Source: Diplocloster hominis (GTDB lineage Bacteria > Bacillota > Clostridia > Lachnospirales > Lachnospiraceae). From it: a DNA stretch of 64,000 nt. The position numbers were made by a program, and so were the translations under genes. The DNA lies in NCBI RefSeq assembly GCF_032380655.1, contig NZ_JAWDIY010000025.1, positions 1-64,000 on the forward strand. Direction: 5' to 3'. Positions 8,557-16,474 of this stretch are shown piece after piece. The notes under the pieces are model-generated. The model saw nothing but the letters and a program-made list of their open reading frames with translations, was not told where the DNA came from and did no database searches. The number at the start of each line of letters is the position of its first letter. Position 1 is the first letter of the stretch.

Positions 8557-8611
8557 GGTTCCCGCCATATCTGTATAATAAAACTATATCTGTTCGTTCC
8601 CGCCATGTCAA
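8557..8611 (-). promoter_or_regulatory. Near-consensus sigma-A promoter with direct repeats, for the NCS2 permease
   Basis: On the minus strand, TTGACA (8606-8611) and TATAGT (8583-8588) are separated by exactly 17 bases. Two copies of ATGGCGGGAAC lie in the spacer (about 8595-8605) and just downstream of the predicted start (about 8557-8567). The copy in the spacer runs into CGAACAGAT, loosely like a PurR box. A promoter this strong with repeats on both sides of +1 suggests repression. No purine riboswitch core is recognisable in the leader. Confidence 0.7.
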
Positions 8612-8661
8612 TCGATATGTAGGCTCTGACCCGGCCTTTTACGTAATTATTCTTTCTTTTC

Positions 8662-8740
8662 TCTTTAGAATATCTGATTGAATTTCTAAGAAATATCTTT
8701 AGAATATCTGTCTGAAATTCTAAGAAAATTCTTTAGAATT
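8662..8740. repeat. 34-bp tandem repeat, 2.3 copies
   Basis: Units begin at 8662, 8696 and 8730, each with TCTTTAGAAT; the first two continue ATCTG..TGAA..TTCTAAGAAA. Every full unit contains TTAGAAT and a roughly complementary TTCTAA, so the array is also a series of small dyads. It lies upstream of the NCS2 promoter. Confidence 0.75.
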
Positions 8741-8768
8741 AAATACTATAATTTTCCTAGATTTACTG

Positions 8769-8854
8769 GTGCTCCATCCGGCTGGCTGACGCCAACGCGG
8801 CAGCTGACAAAATAGGCAGTACTGATACTATGGTTTCTGGCCGGATGGAGCACT
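8769..8854. repeat. Palindromic element with 14-bp terminal inverted repeats
   Basis: GTGCTCCATCCGGC (8769-8782) is repeated in reverse complement at 8841-8854. The 58-base interior has no open frame. It abuts the next palindrome directly. Confidence 0.75.
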
Positions 8855-9018
8855 AGAGCGTGTTTGAAAATTGCTTTCTGCCAGCTGTGCGTCACACTTT
8901 GTGGGAGATTTGGCCCCGATGAAGGAGGCGCAGTGGGCTGCGCTGACTGAATTGGGGCCAAATATACCGCAAAGTGGGGCGTGCAGATGGCGGGAATGAA
9001 TTTTCAAACATGCTCTAG
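8853..9018. repeat. 166-bp imperfect palindrome
   Basis: CTAGAGC at 8853 pairs with GCTCTAG at 9012, and pairing continues through GTGTTTGAAAATT, the CTGCCA region, CACTTTG and TTTGGCCCC in both arms. The centre holds a small GCGCAG/CTGCGC stem. The arms differ at several positions, so the copy is old or tolerates mismatches. It shares the GGGGCCAAA block with the other large palindromes in the window but not their apical loop. Confidence 0.8.
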
Positions 9019-9067
9019 CATGCTAACACCTTCATGACCGAACTAATAACGTAATGAGGATTATCCC

Positions 9068-11578
9068 ATGACAAAATCAAGAATAAAACAACTGACCCCT
9101 TATCTTCTGCTGACAGTCCTGGCTCTTGCGCTGGTCCTTTTCATCTGGCCCGCCCGCAGTAACTATGGCTCTAAAATGGATTGGTTAAGCCAGCACAGCG
9201 TTTTTCCGGAATATTTCAGACAATTGTTTTACCAGACCGGCAATCTATTCCCAGATTTTGCTCCGGAGCTGGGCGGCGGCCAGAATATCTACTACTTTGC
9301 CTACTACGGGCTGCTCAATCCCCTGCTCCTGCCGTCCTACCTCATGCCTTCTGTCCCCATGACGGACTATATCGCTGCCATGGCGATCCTTTGTGTAATC
9401 GCCAGCGTCTGTCTCTTTTATTATTGGCTGAGAAGTCATGCAGGTACCATGCTGCCCCGTCTGACTGTATCCGTACTGTTTTTATGCGCTTCACCGCTGC
9501 TGTTCCATTCCCACCGCCACATTATGTTCATGGACTATATGCCGTTTCTGATCCTGGCTTTGATTGGAACCGACCGTTTCTTCAGAACCGGGAAACGGGC
9601 TCTGGTCTGTATCAGTGTCTTTTTCTGCATCATGATCAGCTATTTTTTCAGCGTAGGCTGTATCGGCGCTGTCCTGATCTATTCCCTCTACCTAAGCTAT
9701 GGGCAGAATCCCCGCCAGTTCAGCAAAGAGACACTTTGCCCCCTCTTCCATCTTCTGCCTGCGATCCTGACTGCTGTCCTGATGGCAGGTGTTCTTCTGC
9801 TGCCGGTCGCCTATGTAATCCTGAACGGACGGAGCGGTTCCGGTTCTCTCTCCCTCCTAAGCCTTCTTTGCCCGAAAATCTCTGCAGACTGGCTGCTGTA
9901 CAGTGCATATGGCACAGGGCTTACCTGTTTTTCCCTGGCAGCGCTGCTTGCCGCCTGCCTCAGCAAAAATCGTCCGCTCCGTCTTCTCGCCGTACTGCTG
10001 ATATTTTTGCAGATCATTCCCCTCTTCGTATACCTGTTAAACGGGACCTTATACCTGCGCGCAAAAGCCCTGATACCCTTTCTTCCCCTCTATCTTTTGC
10101 CCGCTCTCCATCTGCTGCAGTATTTAAAAGGCAGACTGCGCCGGCCGTCCGCCCTGTGTTATCTCCTGATCCTGACTTCCTGCATCACTTCCCTCATCGC
10201 AAATCATACTGAGACCTGGGCCAGCCAATCCGTTACGGAGTCCCTGCGCCTGACGGAAAAGGAAAAGCTCCTCTCCTCCCTCCCTGTCTCAGTTCCCTGC
10301 CGCACTGACGACCTGGATGATAACGCCCTGACCATGAACCAGACCTTTGGCCTGAAAGCCCGCCGGACTTCCATTTACTCTTCCACTTCCAACAAAGATT
10401 ACTTCCGCTTCCTATCCGAATGTCTGGGAAATGCAAAACCCTCCAGAACCAGCCTGATCAGCGCCTCCACATCCAACATTTTTCTCCAGTCCCTGCTGGG
10501 GGTCCGCTATCTGCTCTGCGGGACTCAGGCTCCTGCCGGCTGTCTTCCTCTTCATACGGAAGGCTCCACCACGCTGTACGAAAATGAGAACGCCCGCCCC
10601 CTGGCCTACGCCGCCAGCTGCCTCTACTCTGAAAGCAGCTACGAGGACCTGCGCTTCCCTTACACACTCCAGCCTCTGTTCGAAGGAATCATCACCCAAC
10701 ATGCTTCCCAGGATGTCCCCCCCATCACCGAATCCTGGCTTACTCCCCTGACCCTTCCATCCATCACAAAGCTCCATAATCTTTGCATCACCCAATCCTC
10801 CGGAAGCCTCAAAATAGAAGCCGCCGGCAATGCCACCGCCGTCCTCCCGCTTGACACTCCCCTCACCGATCAGATACTTATCCTGGAATTCCAGGTCGAT
10901 GACACCCTTAATTCTCCCACCCTGGATACCTCCGTCACCGTCAACAATATCCAGAACAAGCTTTCCAAAAAGACCGCTTCCTACCCGAACCATAACTATC
11001 AGTTCCGTTACGTCATCTCCTCCGACACTCCCATAACCCAGCTGGACCTCTCCTTCAGTCCCGGTACCTATGCGCTCTCCTCCATCCAGGCCTACACCGT
11101 GGACACCGCCGCCTTCCAGGCCGCAGTAACTTCCGTTATCCCTCTGATCCCGGATATCACCCGGTCCGGCTCCCCCGCAGCCTCACCGGACGCTTCCGCC
11201 GGTACCCCACCCATCCTTCAGGGAACCATAGATCTGCCCGCCGATAGTTACCTGGCCACCACCCTTCCCTATGACCGCGGCTATACCGTCACCGTCGACG
11301 GCCGCCCGCAGCCCTACGAAAAAGTAAACACTGCCTTTGTTGGCCTTCCCCTGACCAAAGGCTTCCACAAAATAACCATCACCTACCAAGCACCCTTTAA
11401 GCTTCCCGGCCTCATCTGCTCTCTCCTGGGCTTTCTCCTCTTTTTCACTCTGCTTAGACCGTGGCGGAGGCGCTTGAACCGTGGTTGTACTGGTGTCTGG
11501 GATAGTTCCGGGGGAGTTCCGGGGAAAAAGGATCGGGTGGCCGGAGGCCGGGAAAGCGCGGAGGCGCACGGGGCTTGA
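9068..11578 (+). CDS. YfhO-family membrane protein with repeat-derived C-terminus
   Basis: An 836-residue polytopic protein of the YfhO (GT-C-like) family. The N-terminal half has about 11-12 membrane helices, with the family segment ELGGGQNIYYFAYYGLLNPL near residues 68-87. The soluble part is extracellular, and a final helix lies near residues 775-795. In Bacillus, YfhO takes part in sugar decoration of lipoteichoic acid; the role here is inferred. The last 19 codons, ending in GRESAEAHGA, fall inside the left arm of the palindrome that starts at 11521, and the stop is in that arm. The natural C-terminus was therefore probably replaced by repeat sequence. Confidence 0.85.
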   Translation: MTKSRIKQLTPYLLLTVLALALVLFIWPARSNYGSKMDWLSQHSVFPEYFRQLFYQTGNLFPDFAPELGGGQNIYYFAYYGLLNPLLLPSYLMPSVPMTDYIAAMAILCVIASVCLFYYWLRSHAGTMLPRLTVSVLFLCASPLLFHSHRHIMFMDYMPFLILALIGTDRFFRTGKRALVCISVFFCIMISYFFSVGCIGAVLIYSLYLSYGQNPRQFSKETLCPLFHLLPAILTAVLMAGVLLLPVAYVILNGRSGSGSLSLLSLLCPKISADWLLYSAYGTGLTCFSLAALLAACLSKNRPLRLLAVLLIFLQIIPLFVYLLNGTLYLRAKALIPFLPLYLLPALHLLQYLKGRLRRPSALCYLLILTSCITSLIANHTETWASQSVTESLRLTEKEKLLSSLPVSVPCRTDDLDDNALTMNQTFGLKARRTSIYSSTSNKDYFRFLSECLGNAKPSRTSLISASTSNIFLQSLLGVRYLLCGTQAPAGCLPLHTEGSTTLYENENARPLAYAASCLYSESSYEDLRFPYTLQPLFEGIITQHASQDVPPITESWLTPLTLPSITKLHNLCITQSSGSLKIEAAGNATAVLPLDTPLTDQILILEFQVDDTLNSPTLDTSVTVNNIQNKLSKKTASYPNHNYQFRYVISSDTPITQLDLSFSPGTYALSSIQAYTVDTAAFQAAVTSVIPLIPDITRSGSPAASPDASAGTPPILQGTIDLPADSYLATTLPYDRGYTVTVDGRPQPYEKVNTAFVGLPLTKGFHKITITYQAPFKLPGLICSLLGFLLFFTLLRPWRRRLNRGCTGVWDSSGGVPGKKDRVAGGRESAEAHGA

Positions 11579-11868
11579 CCAGTTGGGGCCGGGGAAATTC
11601 TTACCTGGGGGAAGGCTGTGGCCAATCATATAAGTTGCACTAACTCCGAAAGAGAAAAAGCCCCCATTACATTTTCTGTCACAAACTCGCCAAAAAACGG
11701 CTCAAACAGTGTGACAGAAAACGGGGCTTTTTCTCTTTCTGCGTAAGTGCAACTAATATGATTGGCCAATGCCTTCCCCCAGGTAAGAATTTCCCCGGCC
11801 CCAACTGGTCAAGCCCCGTGCGCCTCCGCGCTTTCCCGGCCTCCGGCCACCCGATCCTTTTTCCCCTG
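11521..11868. repeat. Giant palindrome family A, complete copy (348 bp)
   Basis: Arms of about 122 bases (11521-11642 and 11748-11868) are nearly exact reverse complements. Inside lies TAACTCCGAAAGAG, a variable paired stem, the 28-nt loop 11683-11710 (AAACTCGCC ... CGGCTCAAACAGT), the returning stem, and CTCTTTCTGCGTAA. The loop matches the copy at 58861-59141 in 26 of 28 bases, although the stems do not match. No protein is encoded. The rest of the interval to 12089 shows nothing recognisable. Confidence 0.88.
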
Positions 11869-12089
11869 CCCTGGTAAGAATATGTTACTGCTGCTGATGG
11901 GCCAGATAAAGAGAAGGGGCAGGCACAAGCGGGGGGCACAAGTCACGCGGACTTTCCGGCTTTCCCAATTATGCCTGCGCCGGTCTTATAGCTGGCCCTG
12001 TAGGAGACTCTATATCTGGCCTTATGCTGACCCTATGGCTGCTCTGATATCTGACTCCATATCTGACCTCGTAACTGACTCGTAACTGA

Positions 12090-13091
12090 TCACTTAAGCA
12101 GAAGAACTTTTTTCACGCACCCGTTGGCCCCGCTGCTTTTGATTTTAAGGCCGTCTATGTCTCCGATGAATTTGGAGAAATTTTTGTAGCCGTAGTTTTT
12201 GACGCTGAACTGGGGGAATCGGCTGACCAGCCATTGGTTCAGCTGGCTCATGTTTACTTCGGGCTCCCCTTTCTCCTGCATATATTTGAGGAGTTCTTTG
12301 CGGACGTGGTCTATATTGGCTTTGTTGTCTTTTAAGTATACATAGATGGATTTCTTGATCTCCGATTGCTCGAAGCAGTCGAAGGTGGTTAGGAATTTGG
12401 ATAATTTGGTGTAACCGTAGTTGCGGACGTCAAAATCGGGGTGCCGCTTTAGGATTCGGTTGCCCAGCTCTCCCATGTCGATGCCCCGGGCCTCATCGCC
12501 GTTCTCGTTGATAATATTGATCATGGCCTGTTTTATGGTTTCCAGGTCAGTCATGTCGGCTACGTCTTTCTGGCTGCGGTTGTCCGCAGGGACTGCCTCG
12601 GTGGATTTGGATTTCGAGGGATTCAGGGTGATTTCTTCCTCTTCAGTCTCTGCGTCCTCAGTCAGGATATCCAGATATTTGAAGATGTTGCAGGCGACCC
12701 GGAAGGGCTGGGGGGTTTTCTTTTCCCCCATTCCGATCACCATCATACCGGATTCCCGCAGGCGGACCGCCAGACGGGTGAAGTCACTGTCACTGGATAC
12801 GATACAGAAGCCTTCTACCTTTGAGGAATACAGAATGTCCATCGCGTCAATGATCATCGCGGAATCGGTCGCGTTTTTTCCAACGGTGTAGCTGTATTGC
12901 TGTATGGGAGTGATAGAATTTTCCAGTAATACATTCTTCCAGCTGGACGAGGATGTGCTCGTCCAGTCTCCGTATATTCGCTTATAGGTTACTATTCCGT
13001 AGTTTGAAATCTCATCCATGATGTATTTGATATATTTGGACGATACATTGTCCGAATCGATCAAAACGGCAAATCTTTTTTCCTCAGTCAC
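12090..13091 (-). CDS. NYN-domain ribonuclease-like protein with two LOTUS/OST-HTH domains
   Basis: About 333 residues from a GTG start at 13091, preceded by a GGAAAGGAAG site. An upstream ATG at 13166 would overlap the preceding gene by 52 bases and is less likely. The N-terminal NYN (PIN-like, LabA/DUF88) domain shows acidic residues in AVLIDSDN (Asp12, Asp14), NATDSAMIIDAMD (Asp76) and SSDSDFTRL (Asp101, Asp103). Two winged OST-HTH repeats follow, each with the NYGY(T/K) pattern (about residues 195-260 and 265-325). NYN-LOTUS proteins are predicted RNA-processing enzymes. It lies 23 bases after the GltB-like gene. Confidence 0.88.
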   Translation of the reverse strand: MTEEKRFAVLIDSDNVSSKYIKYIMDEISNYGIVTYKRIYGDWTSTSSSSWKNVLLENSITPIQQYSYTVGKNATDSAMIIDAMDILYSSKVEGFCIVSSDSDFTRLAVRLRESGMMVIGMGEKKTPQPFRVACNIFKYLDILTEDAETEEEEITLNPSKSKSTEAVPADNRSQKDVADMTDLETIKQAMINIINENGDEARGIDMGELGNRILKRHPDFDVRNYGYTKLSKFLTTFDCFEQSEIKKSIYVYLKDNKANIDHVRKELLKYMQEKGEPEVNMSQLNQWLVSRFPQFSVKNYGYKNFSKFIGDIDGLKIKSSGANGCVKKVLLLK

Positions 13092-13114
13092 TATTCTTTC
13101 TTCCTTTCCTTTGT

Positions 13115-14500
13115 TTAGGCATGGGAAATATTTGTATATTTGGCGATCTCGTCGCTTATGGTACACAGATCTTCGATATTTAGATCATGCACATTTTCGT
13201 GGCCGGTAATACGTGCGAAGGTCTTTAGCTCCGCAGTGGAGACATTCAGGAAATTCGCCACTCGCTGGGCGGCTGCGTCGATTTTTAATCTGGAACGGAG
13301 TTCCGGGTCCTGGGTGGCCACACCAACCGGACATTTTCCGGTCCCACAGATCCGGTATTGCTGGCAGGCAGCCGCTATGAGCCCGGCGGAAGCCATAGCT
13401 ACCGCGTCCGCGCCCATTGCCAGCGCCTTGGCGGCGTCGGCGGATACCCGAAGGCCGCCGGTGATCACCAGATCGATCTCCAGGTCGTGTTCCATCAGGT
13501 ATTTTTTGGCCCGGTGCAGCGCATAGACGGTAGGCACGCTGGTAGCGTCCCGCACCAGCTTGGGGCTGGCCCCTGTGGCACCTCCCCTGCCGTCGATGGT
13601 GATGAAATCAGGCTGCGCATATGCGATGTATGCCAGATCCTTCTCGATCCGGCCAGCTGCTATCTTGATTCCGATGGGCCGGCCGTCTGAAGTCTCTCTT
13701 AACTGGTCAACCAGCTTTTTCAGATCTTCTTTTGACTGGATCATTTCGAACCTGGAAGGACTGATTACGTCCTGGCCCAATGGTTTATTGCGGATGTCGG
13801 CGATCTCCTGCGTCACCTTGTCTCCGGGCAGATGGCCGCCCATGCCAGGTTTCGTCCCCTGTCCGATCTTAATCTCTATGGCGTCGGAGGTTCTTAAGTT
13901 CTCTGTGGTCACACTGTACATGTTGGGCACGTATTCGAATATATATTTGTAAGCCGATGCTTTCTCCGCCGGAAGGACACCGCCCTCACCGCTGCACATA
14001 GCTGTCTTTGCCATAGCGGAGCCACGGGCCAGCGCGACTTTGGTCTCCGCTGACAGGGCCCCGAAGGACATGTGGGATATGTAAATCGGGCTTTCTAACA
14101 CCATCGGTTTTTTCGCGTGTTTTCCGATGATAGTGGTGGTAGTTACCGGCGCATGTTCATCTAACGGGAACGGATTCAACTGGGCTCCCATGATCAGGAT
14201 CTCATCCCAGGAAGGCATCGGCCTTCTCGTTCCCATCGCTTCTATGATAGACCGGCCGGTGACAGCCATCTCATGGATATCGTCCATATGACGGGCCGTT
14301 TCATCCATTCTGACATATTCCGACGGATAAGACAGGGGATTTTCCGGTTCCTGCGGCTGCATTTCCTGTGTTTCTTCCACTTGTATGAATGTGGATGCCG
14401 GTCTGTGGCAGACCGGACACAGCTTAAAATCAGAAAAAGGAATTCCCATTGCTTCCTCATCGTAAATATACCCACATACCCTACACTTATACTTTGCCAT
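13115..14500 (-). CDS. Rubredoxin-GltB-like FMN protein (glutamate synthase-type)
   Basis: A 461-residue fusion. Residues 1-35 are a rubredoxin-type site (Cys6-x2-Cys9 and Cys28-x2-Cys31). The rest is the FMN-binding glutamate synthase domain, with SFGALSAE, GEGGVLP, IGQGTKPGMGGHLPG, IDGRGGATGASP and ITGGLRV, and an iron-sulfur signature CGTGKCPVGVATQ near residue 390. The glutaminase domain is absent, as in archaeal-type GltB. A GltD-like reductase lies at 16475-17638 on the same strand, with a plus-strand CarD block between, so the pair may work together. The leading rubredoxin suggests direct electron delivery. Confidence 0.87.
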   Translation of the reverse strand: MAKYKCRVCGYIYDEEAMGIPFSDFKLCPVCHRPASTFIQVEETQEMQPQEPENPLSYPSEYVRMDETARHMDDIHEMAVTGRSIIEAMGTRRPMPSWDEILIMGAQLNPFPLDEHAPVTTTTIIGKHAKKPMVLESPIYISHMSFGALSAETKVALARGSAMAKTAMCSGEGGVLPAEKASAYKYIFEYVPNMYSVTTENLRTSDAIEIKIGQGTKPGMGGHLPGDKVTQEIADIRNKPLGQDVISPSRFEMIQSKEDLKKLVDQLRETSDGRPIGIKIAAGRIEKDLAYIAYAQPDFITIDGRGGATGASPKLVRDATSVPTVYALHRAKKYLMEHDLEIDLVITGGLRVSADAAKALAMGADAVAMASAGLIAAACQQYRICGTGKCPVGVATQDPELRSRLKIDAAAQRVANFLNVSTAELKTFARITGHENVHDLNIEDLCTISDEIAKYTNISHA

Positions 14501-14787
14501 ATGCCTTCTCCTTTTCTGTTTTGTATTTTAATTTTGTATTATATAGTAATTATTCTCAATCATAAAGCACTCAAAAAACCGCTGCCAGGATGTCCATTCC
14601 CATTATTCATAATTATTTATTTGACTATCAGAGAAAACAGATATGCAGGCTATATTCTCATATATGCCTTTTCTGCCTCTCCCGCCCCGATATTATATTA
14701 TAACACAATACGAATGGACTTTGTGAACTAATTGAATCGCTTTTTTACGCCACAATTGAATCGCTTTTTTAAAGCCATTTTTTAATT

Positions 14788-14815
14788 CAAAAAAAGACAG
14801 ATTCTTTCTGTCTTT
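14788..14815 (-). terminator. Rho-independent terminator, minus strand
   Basis: AAAGACAGA and TCTGTCTTT form a 9-bp stem around a 5-base loop, followed on the minus strand by seven U residues. No annotated minus-strand gene lies just upstream, so it may end an unannotated transcript from the 14.8-15.3 kb region or stop antisense read-through. Confidence 0.65.
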
Positions 14816-14972
14816 CCCAGCGCAGTTTTTTCAGAAATTCCAAAAAACTAACCGAAAACACAATCCCATCCGCTCGTGAAAAGTAACCAAAAATACCGGC
14901 CCTCTCTATCGTATAGTTTTCACAAACTTAAAAACAGCGGCGTTTCCATCTATGGTTTTTCTCCAAAATTCA

Positions 14973-15051
14973 TGTTATAATCCAATTATAACCAACGTGT
15001 AGTTTGCTCAGCACAACGTAAGTCCAGTTGCGGCATTCCACACGTTTTTTT
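14973..15051 (+). promoter_or_regulatory. Extended -10 promoter and first leader hairpin upstream of carD-like gene
   Basis: TGTTATAAT (14973-14981) is an extended -10 element. Twenty bases later CGTGT (14996-15000) pairs with ACACG (15040-15044), followed by seven T residues. This looks like an early terminator within a leader of about 300 nt that precedes the CarD-family gene. Confidence 0.5.
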
Positions 15052-15061
15052 ATCGCTAAGA

Positions 15062-15241
15062 GCACTTGGCGGCATTGCTTATAACCGCTTACGTGCGATG
15101 CATAAAAAATAGTCAGCGAGGTTTTTTCGAGCGCTACTATTTTTTATTGCTATAAGCACTTAGCGGCTGTTTTTTAGCCGCTTACGTGCGATGCATGAAA
15201 AATAGTCAGCGAGGCTTTTTCGAGCGCTACTATTTTTTATT
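15062..15241 (+). repeat. Tandem 94-bp repeat of terminator-like hairpins in the carD leader
   Basis: Two units begin at GCACTT (15062 and 15156). Each holds a (G)GCGGC...GCCGCT-type stem, then ACGTGCGATGCAT, then a second hairpin in which AAAAATAGT..AGCG pairs with CGCT..ACTATTTTT, ending in a T-rich run. With the hairpin at 14996-15051 this makes several terminator-like structures in series before the gene. No CRISPR-like spacing or cas genes are present. Confidence 0.75.
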
Positions 15242-15298
15242 CTAATTTTTATAACTCCCTCCGATACAGCAGGGAATTAAATGAAAGGTGTTGATCAA

Positions 15299-15829
15299 AT
15301 GTATCAGGTTAATGACACAGTTTCTTACGGAACACACGGCGTATGCCAAATCGCGGAAATCGGAGAAAAAAACCTAACCGGCAAATCCATAGAATACTAT
15401 ATTCTGAAACCGGTGTACAACGAAAGCTCCACGCTCTACGTCCCGGTCCATAATGAAAAATTAACCGGTAAAATGCGCAGAATCCTGTCCGTCCAGGAAA
15501 TCCGGAAAATGATCCAAGATATGCCCTATCATCAGGAAGATTGGATTGAAAATGAAAATCTGCGCAAGACAAGATACCGGGAACTACTGGACGAAGGAAA
15601 CCGGACAGAACTCCTGAAAATGCTGCGTACCCTGTATCTGCACCAGCAGGAACAGGTTTCCAAAGGAAAGAAACTTCACAATACCGATGAACGTTTTTTC
15701 CGGGAAGCTGAAAAACTGCTCTTTGATGAGATCGCACTGGTACTCCACATAAAACCGAACCAGGTACTTCCCTTTATCCTGGAGCAGATCCAAGACGCAG
15801 ACACCAGCCAAAAGGAGGTGAACATATGA
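15299..15829 (+). CDS. CarD-family RNA polymerase-binding regulator
   Basis: About 176 residues from the ATG at 15299, which follows AAAGGTG at a spacing of 8; an in-frame ATG at 15281 would add six residues. The N-terminal CarD/TRCF RNAP-interacting domain (MYQVNDTVSYGTHGVCQIAEI, TLYVPVHN) spans about residues 1-65. A helical C-terminal part includes HQEDWIENENLRKTRYRELL. CarD proteins bind the RNAP beta subunit and stabilise open complexes. The stop overlaps the next start as ATGA, and a long structured leader lies upstream. Confidence 0.85.
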   Translation: MYQVNDTVSYGTHGVCQIAEIGEKNLTGKSIEYYILKPVYNESSTLYVPVHNEKLTGKMRRILSVQEIRKMIQDMPYHQEDWIENENLRKTRYRELLDEGNRTELLKMLRTLYLHQQEQVSKGKKLHNTDERFFREAEKLLFDEIALVLHIKPNQVLPFILEQIQDADTSQKEVNI

Positions 15830-16026
15830 AACGAATCATAAGCGCATGCCTGGAGCAGACTCAAAAATTCGAATCACCGGAAGAATATCAAGCCTACCTA
15901 ACCAGCCTAAACCGGAAACACATCAAATACAAAATAGTAGAAACACAAGAACTGCCCGGACATTCCGTATCCCTAAAACTAATCCGGACCTACAATGACT
16001 ATCCAGTAGGCGATTATATGGATTAG
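15826..16026 (+). CDS. Small unknown protein, first of tandem paralogues
   Basis: A 66-residue basic protein overlapping the CarD gene by four bases (ATGA), with an AAGGAGG site inside that gene's end. It starts MKRIISACLEQT and ends YPVGDYMD. The next gene is a clear paralogue sharing MKRI.SACL.QT, a KYKI.E core and Y.VG.Y.D at the end. No known domain is recognised. Coupling to CarD suggests a linked job; function unknown. Confidence 0.75.
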   Translation: MKRIISACLEQTQKFESPEEYQAYLTSLNRKHIKYKIVETQELPGHSVSLKLIRTYNDYPVGDYMD

Positions 16027-16092
16027 CCCTTAGAAAGTGCTTAAAAACTTAATAAGCAAACGAACTATCTAAAAAAAGAAAAGGTGAATCAA

Positions 16093-16332
16093 ATGAAACG
16101 TATCCAATCGGCCTGCTTAAATCAGACCATCCACTTTCAGCTAAAAGACAATATCGGTCATGCCGCCGCAGTAAACCATGTAAAAGGCGAATATGAAAAT
16201 TACAAAAGACAGCTGGAGCGCAGCCACACCAAATACAAAATCCTGGAAGAAAACACCCAGAGCGACGGCTCCATCCTCATAAAAATCAAAAAACAACTAA
16301 ACACCTACGACGTCGGCACCTATCTGGATTAA
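16093..16332 (+). CDS. Small unknown protein, second of tandem paralogues
   Basis: About 79 residues from the ATG at 16093, preceded by AAAGGTG. It is a paralogue of the preceding gene: it begins MKRIQSACLNQT and ends YDVGTYLD, with an insertion of about 15 residues after the first helix. The shared ribosome-site context and ends point to local duplication. The fold is probably a small alpha/beta domain. Function unknown. Confidence 0.72.
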   Translation: MKRIQSACLNQTIHFQLKDNIGHAAAVNHVKGEYENYKRQLERSHTKYKILEENTQSDGSILIKIKKQLNTYDVGTYLD

Positions 16333-16369
16333 CACAAGGAACGCCAGAGACCAACGCAGAACCAACGCA

Positions 16370-16459
16370 GGAGCGTGCAGGGGCGGCTTCCGGGTGAGGG
16401 GGACCGTGCCAAACCGCACCGCCACCTTCCCTCACCCGGAAGCCGCCCCTGCACGCTCC
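16370..16459. terminator. Long hairpin between convergent genes
   Basis: A 31-bp perfect inverted repeat (16370-16400 and 16429-16459; arms begin GGAGCGTGCAGGGGCGGC) encloses 28 bases. It lies between the convergent small-protein gene and the GltD-like gene. No clear T-run follows, so it could be a palindromic repeat rather than a classical terminator. Confidence 0.6.
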
Positions 16460-16474
16460 GTCCCTCGCGCTCCT

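Noticed and set aside
8530..8660. Purine riboswitch upstream of the NCS2 permease
   Set aside because: The conserved core of the purine aptamer is not found between the promoter and the start, and the leader is too short.
9181..10212. A 343-codon open frame on the plus strand
   Set aside because: It lies in another frame of the YfhO-family gene and is rich in Cys, Pro and Arg without any family pattern.
11869..12089. Small gene in the gap after the giant palindrome
   Set aside because: No frame has a ribosome site or a plausible product; the stretch shows no recognisable signal.
15062..15241. CRISPR array
   Set aside because: There are only two long units with internal hairpins, no regular unique spacers and no cas genes.
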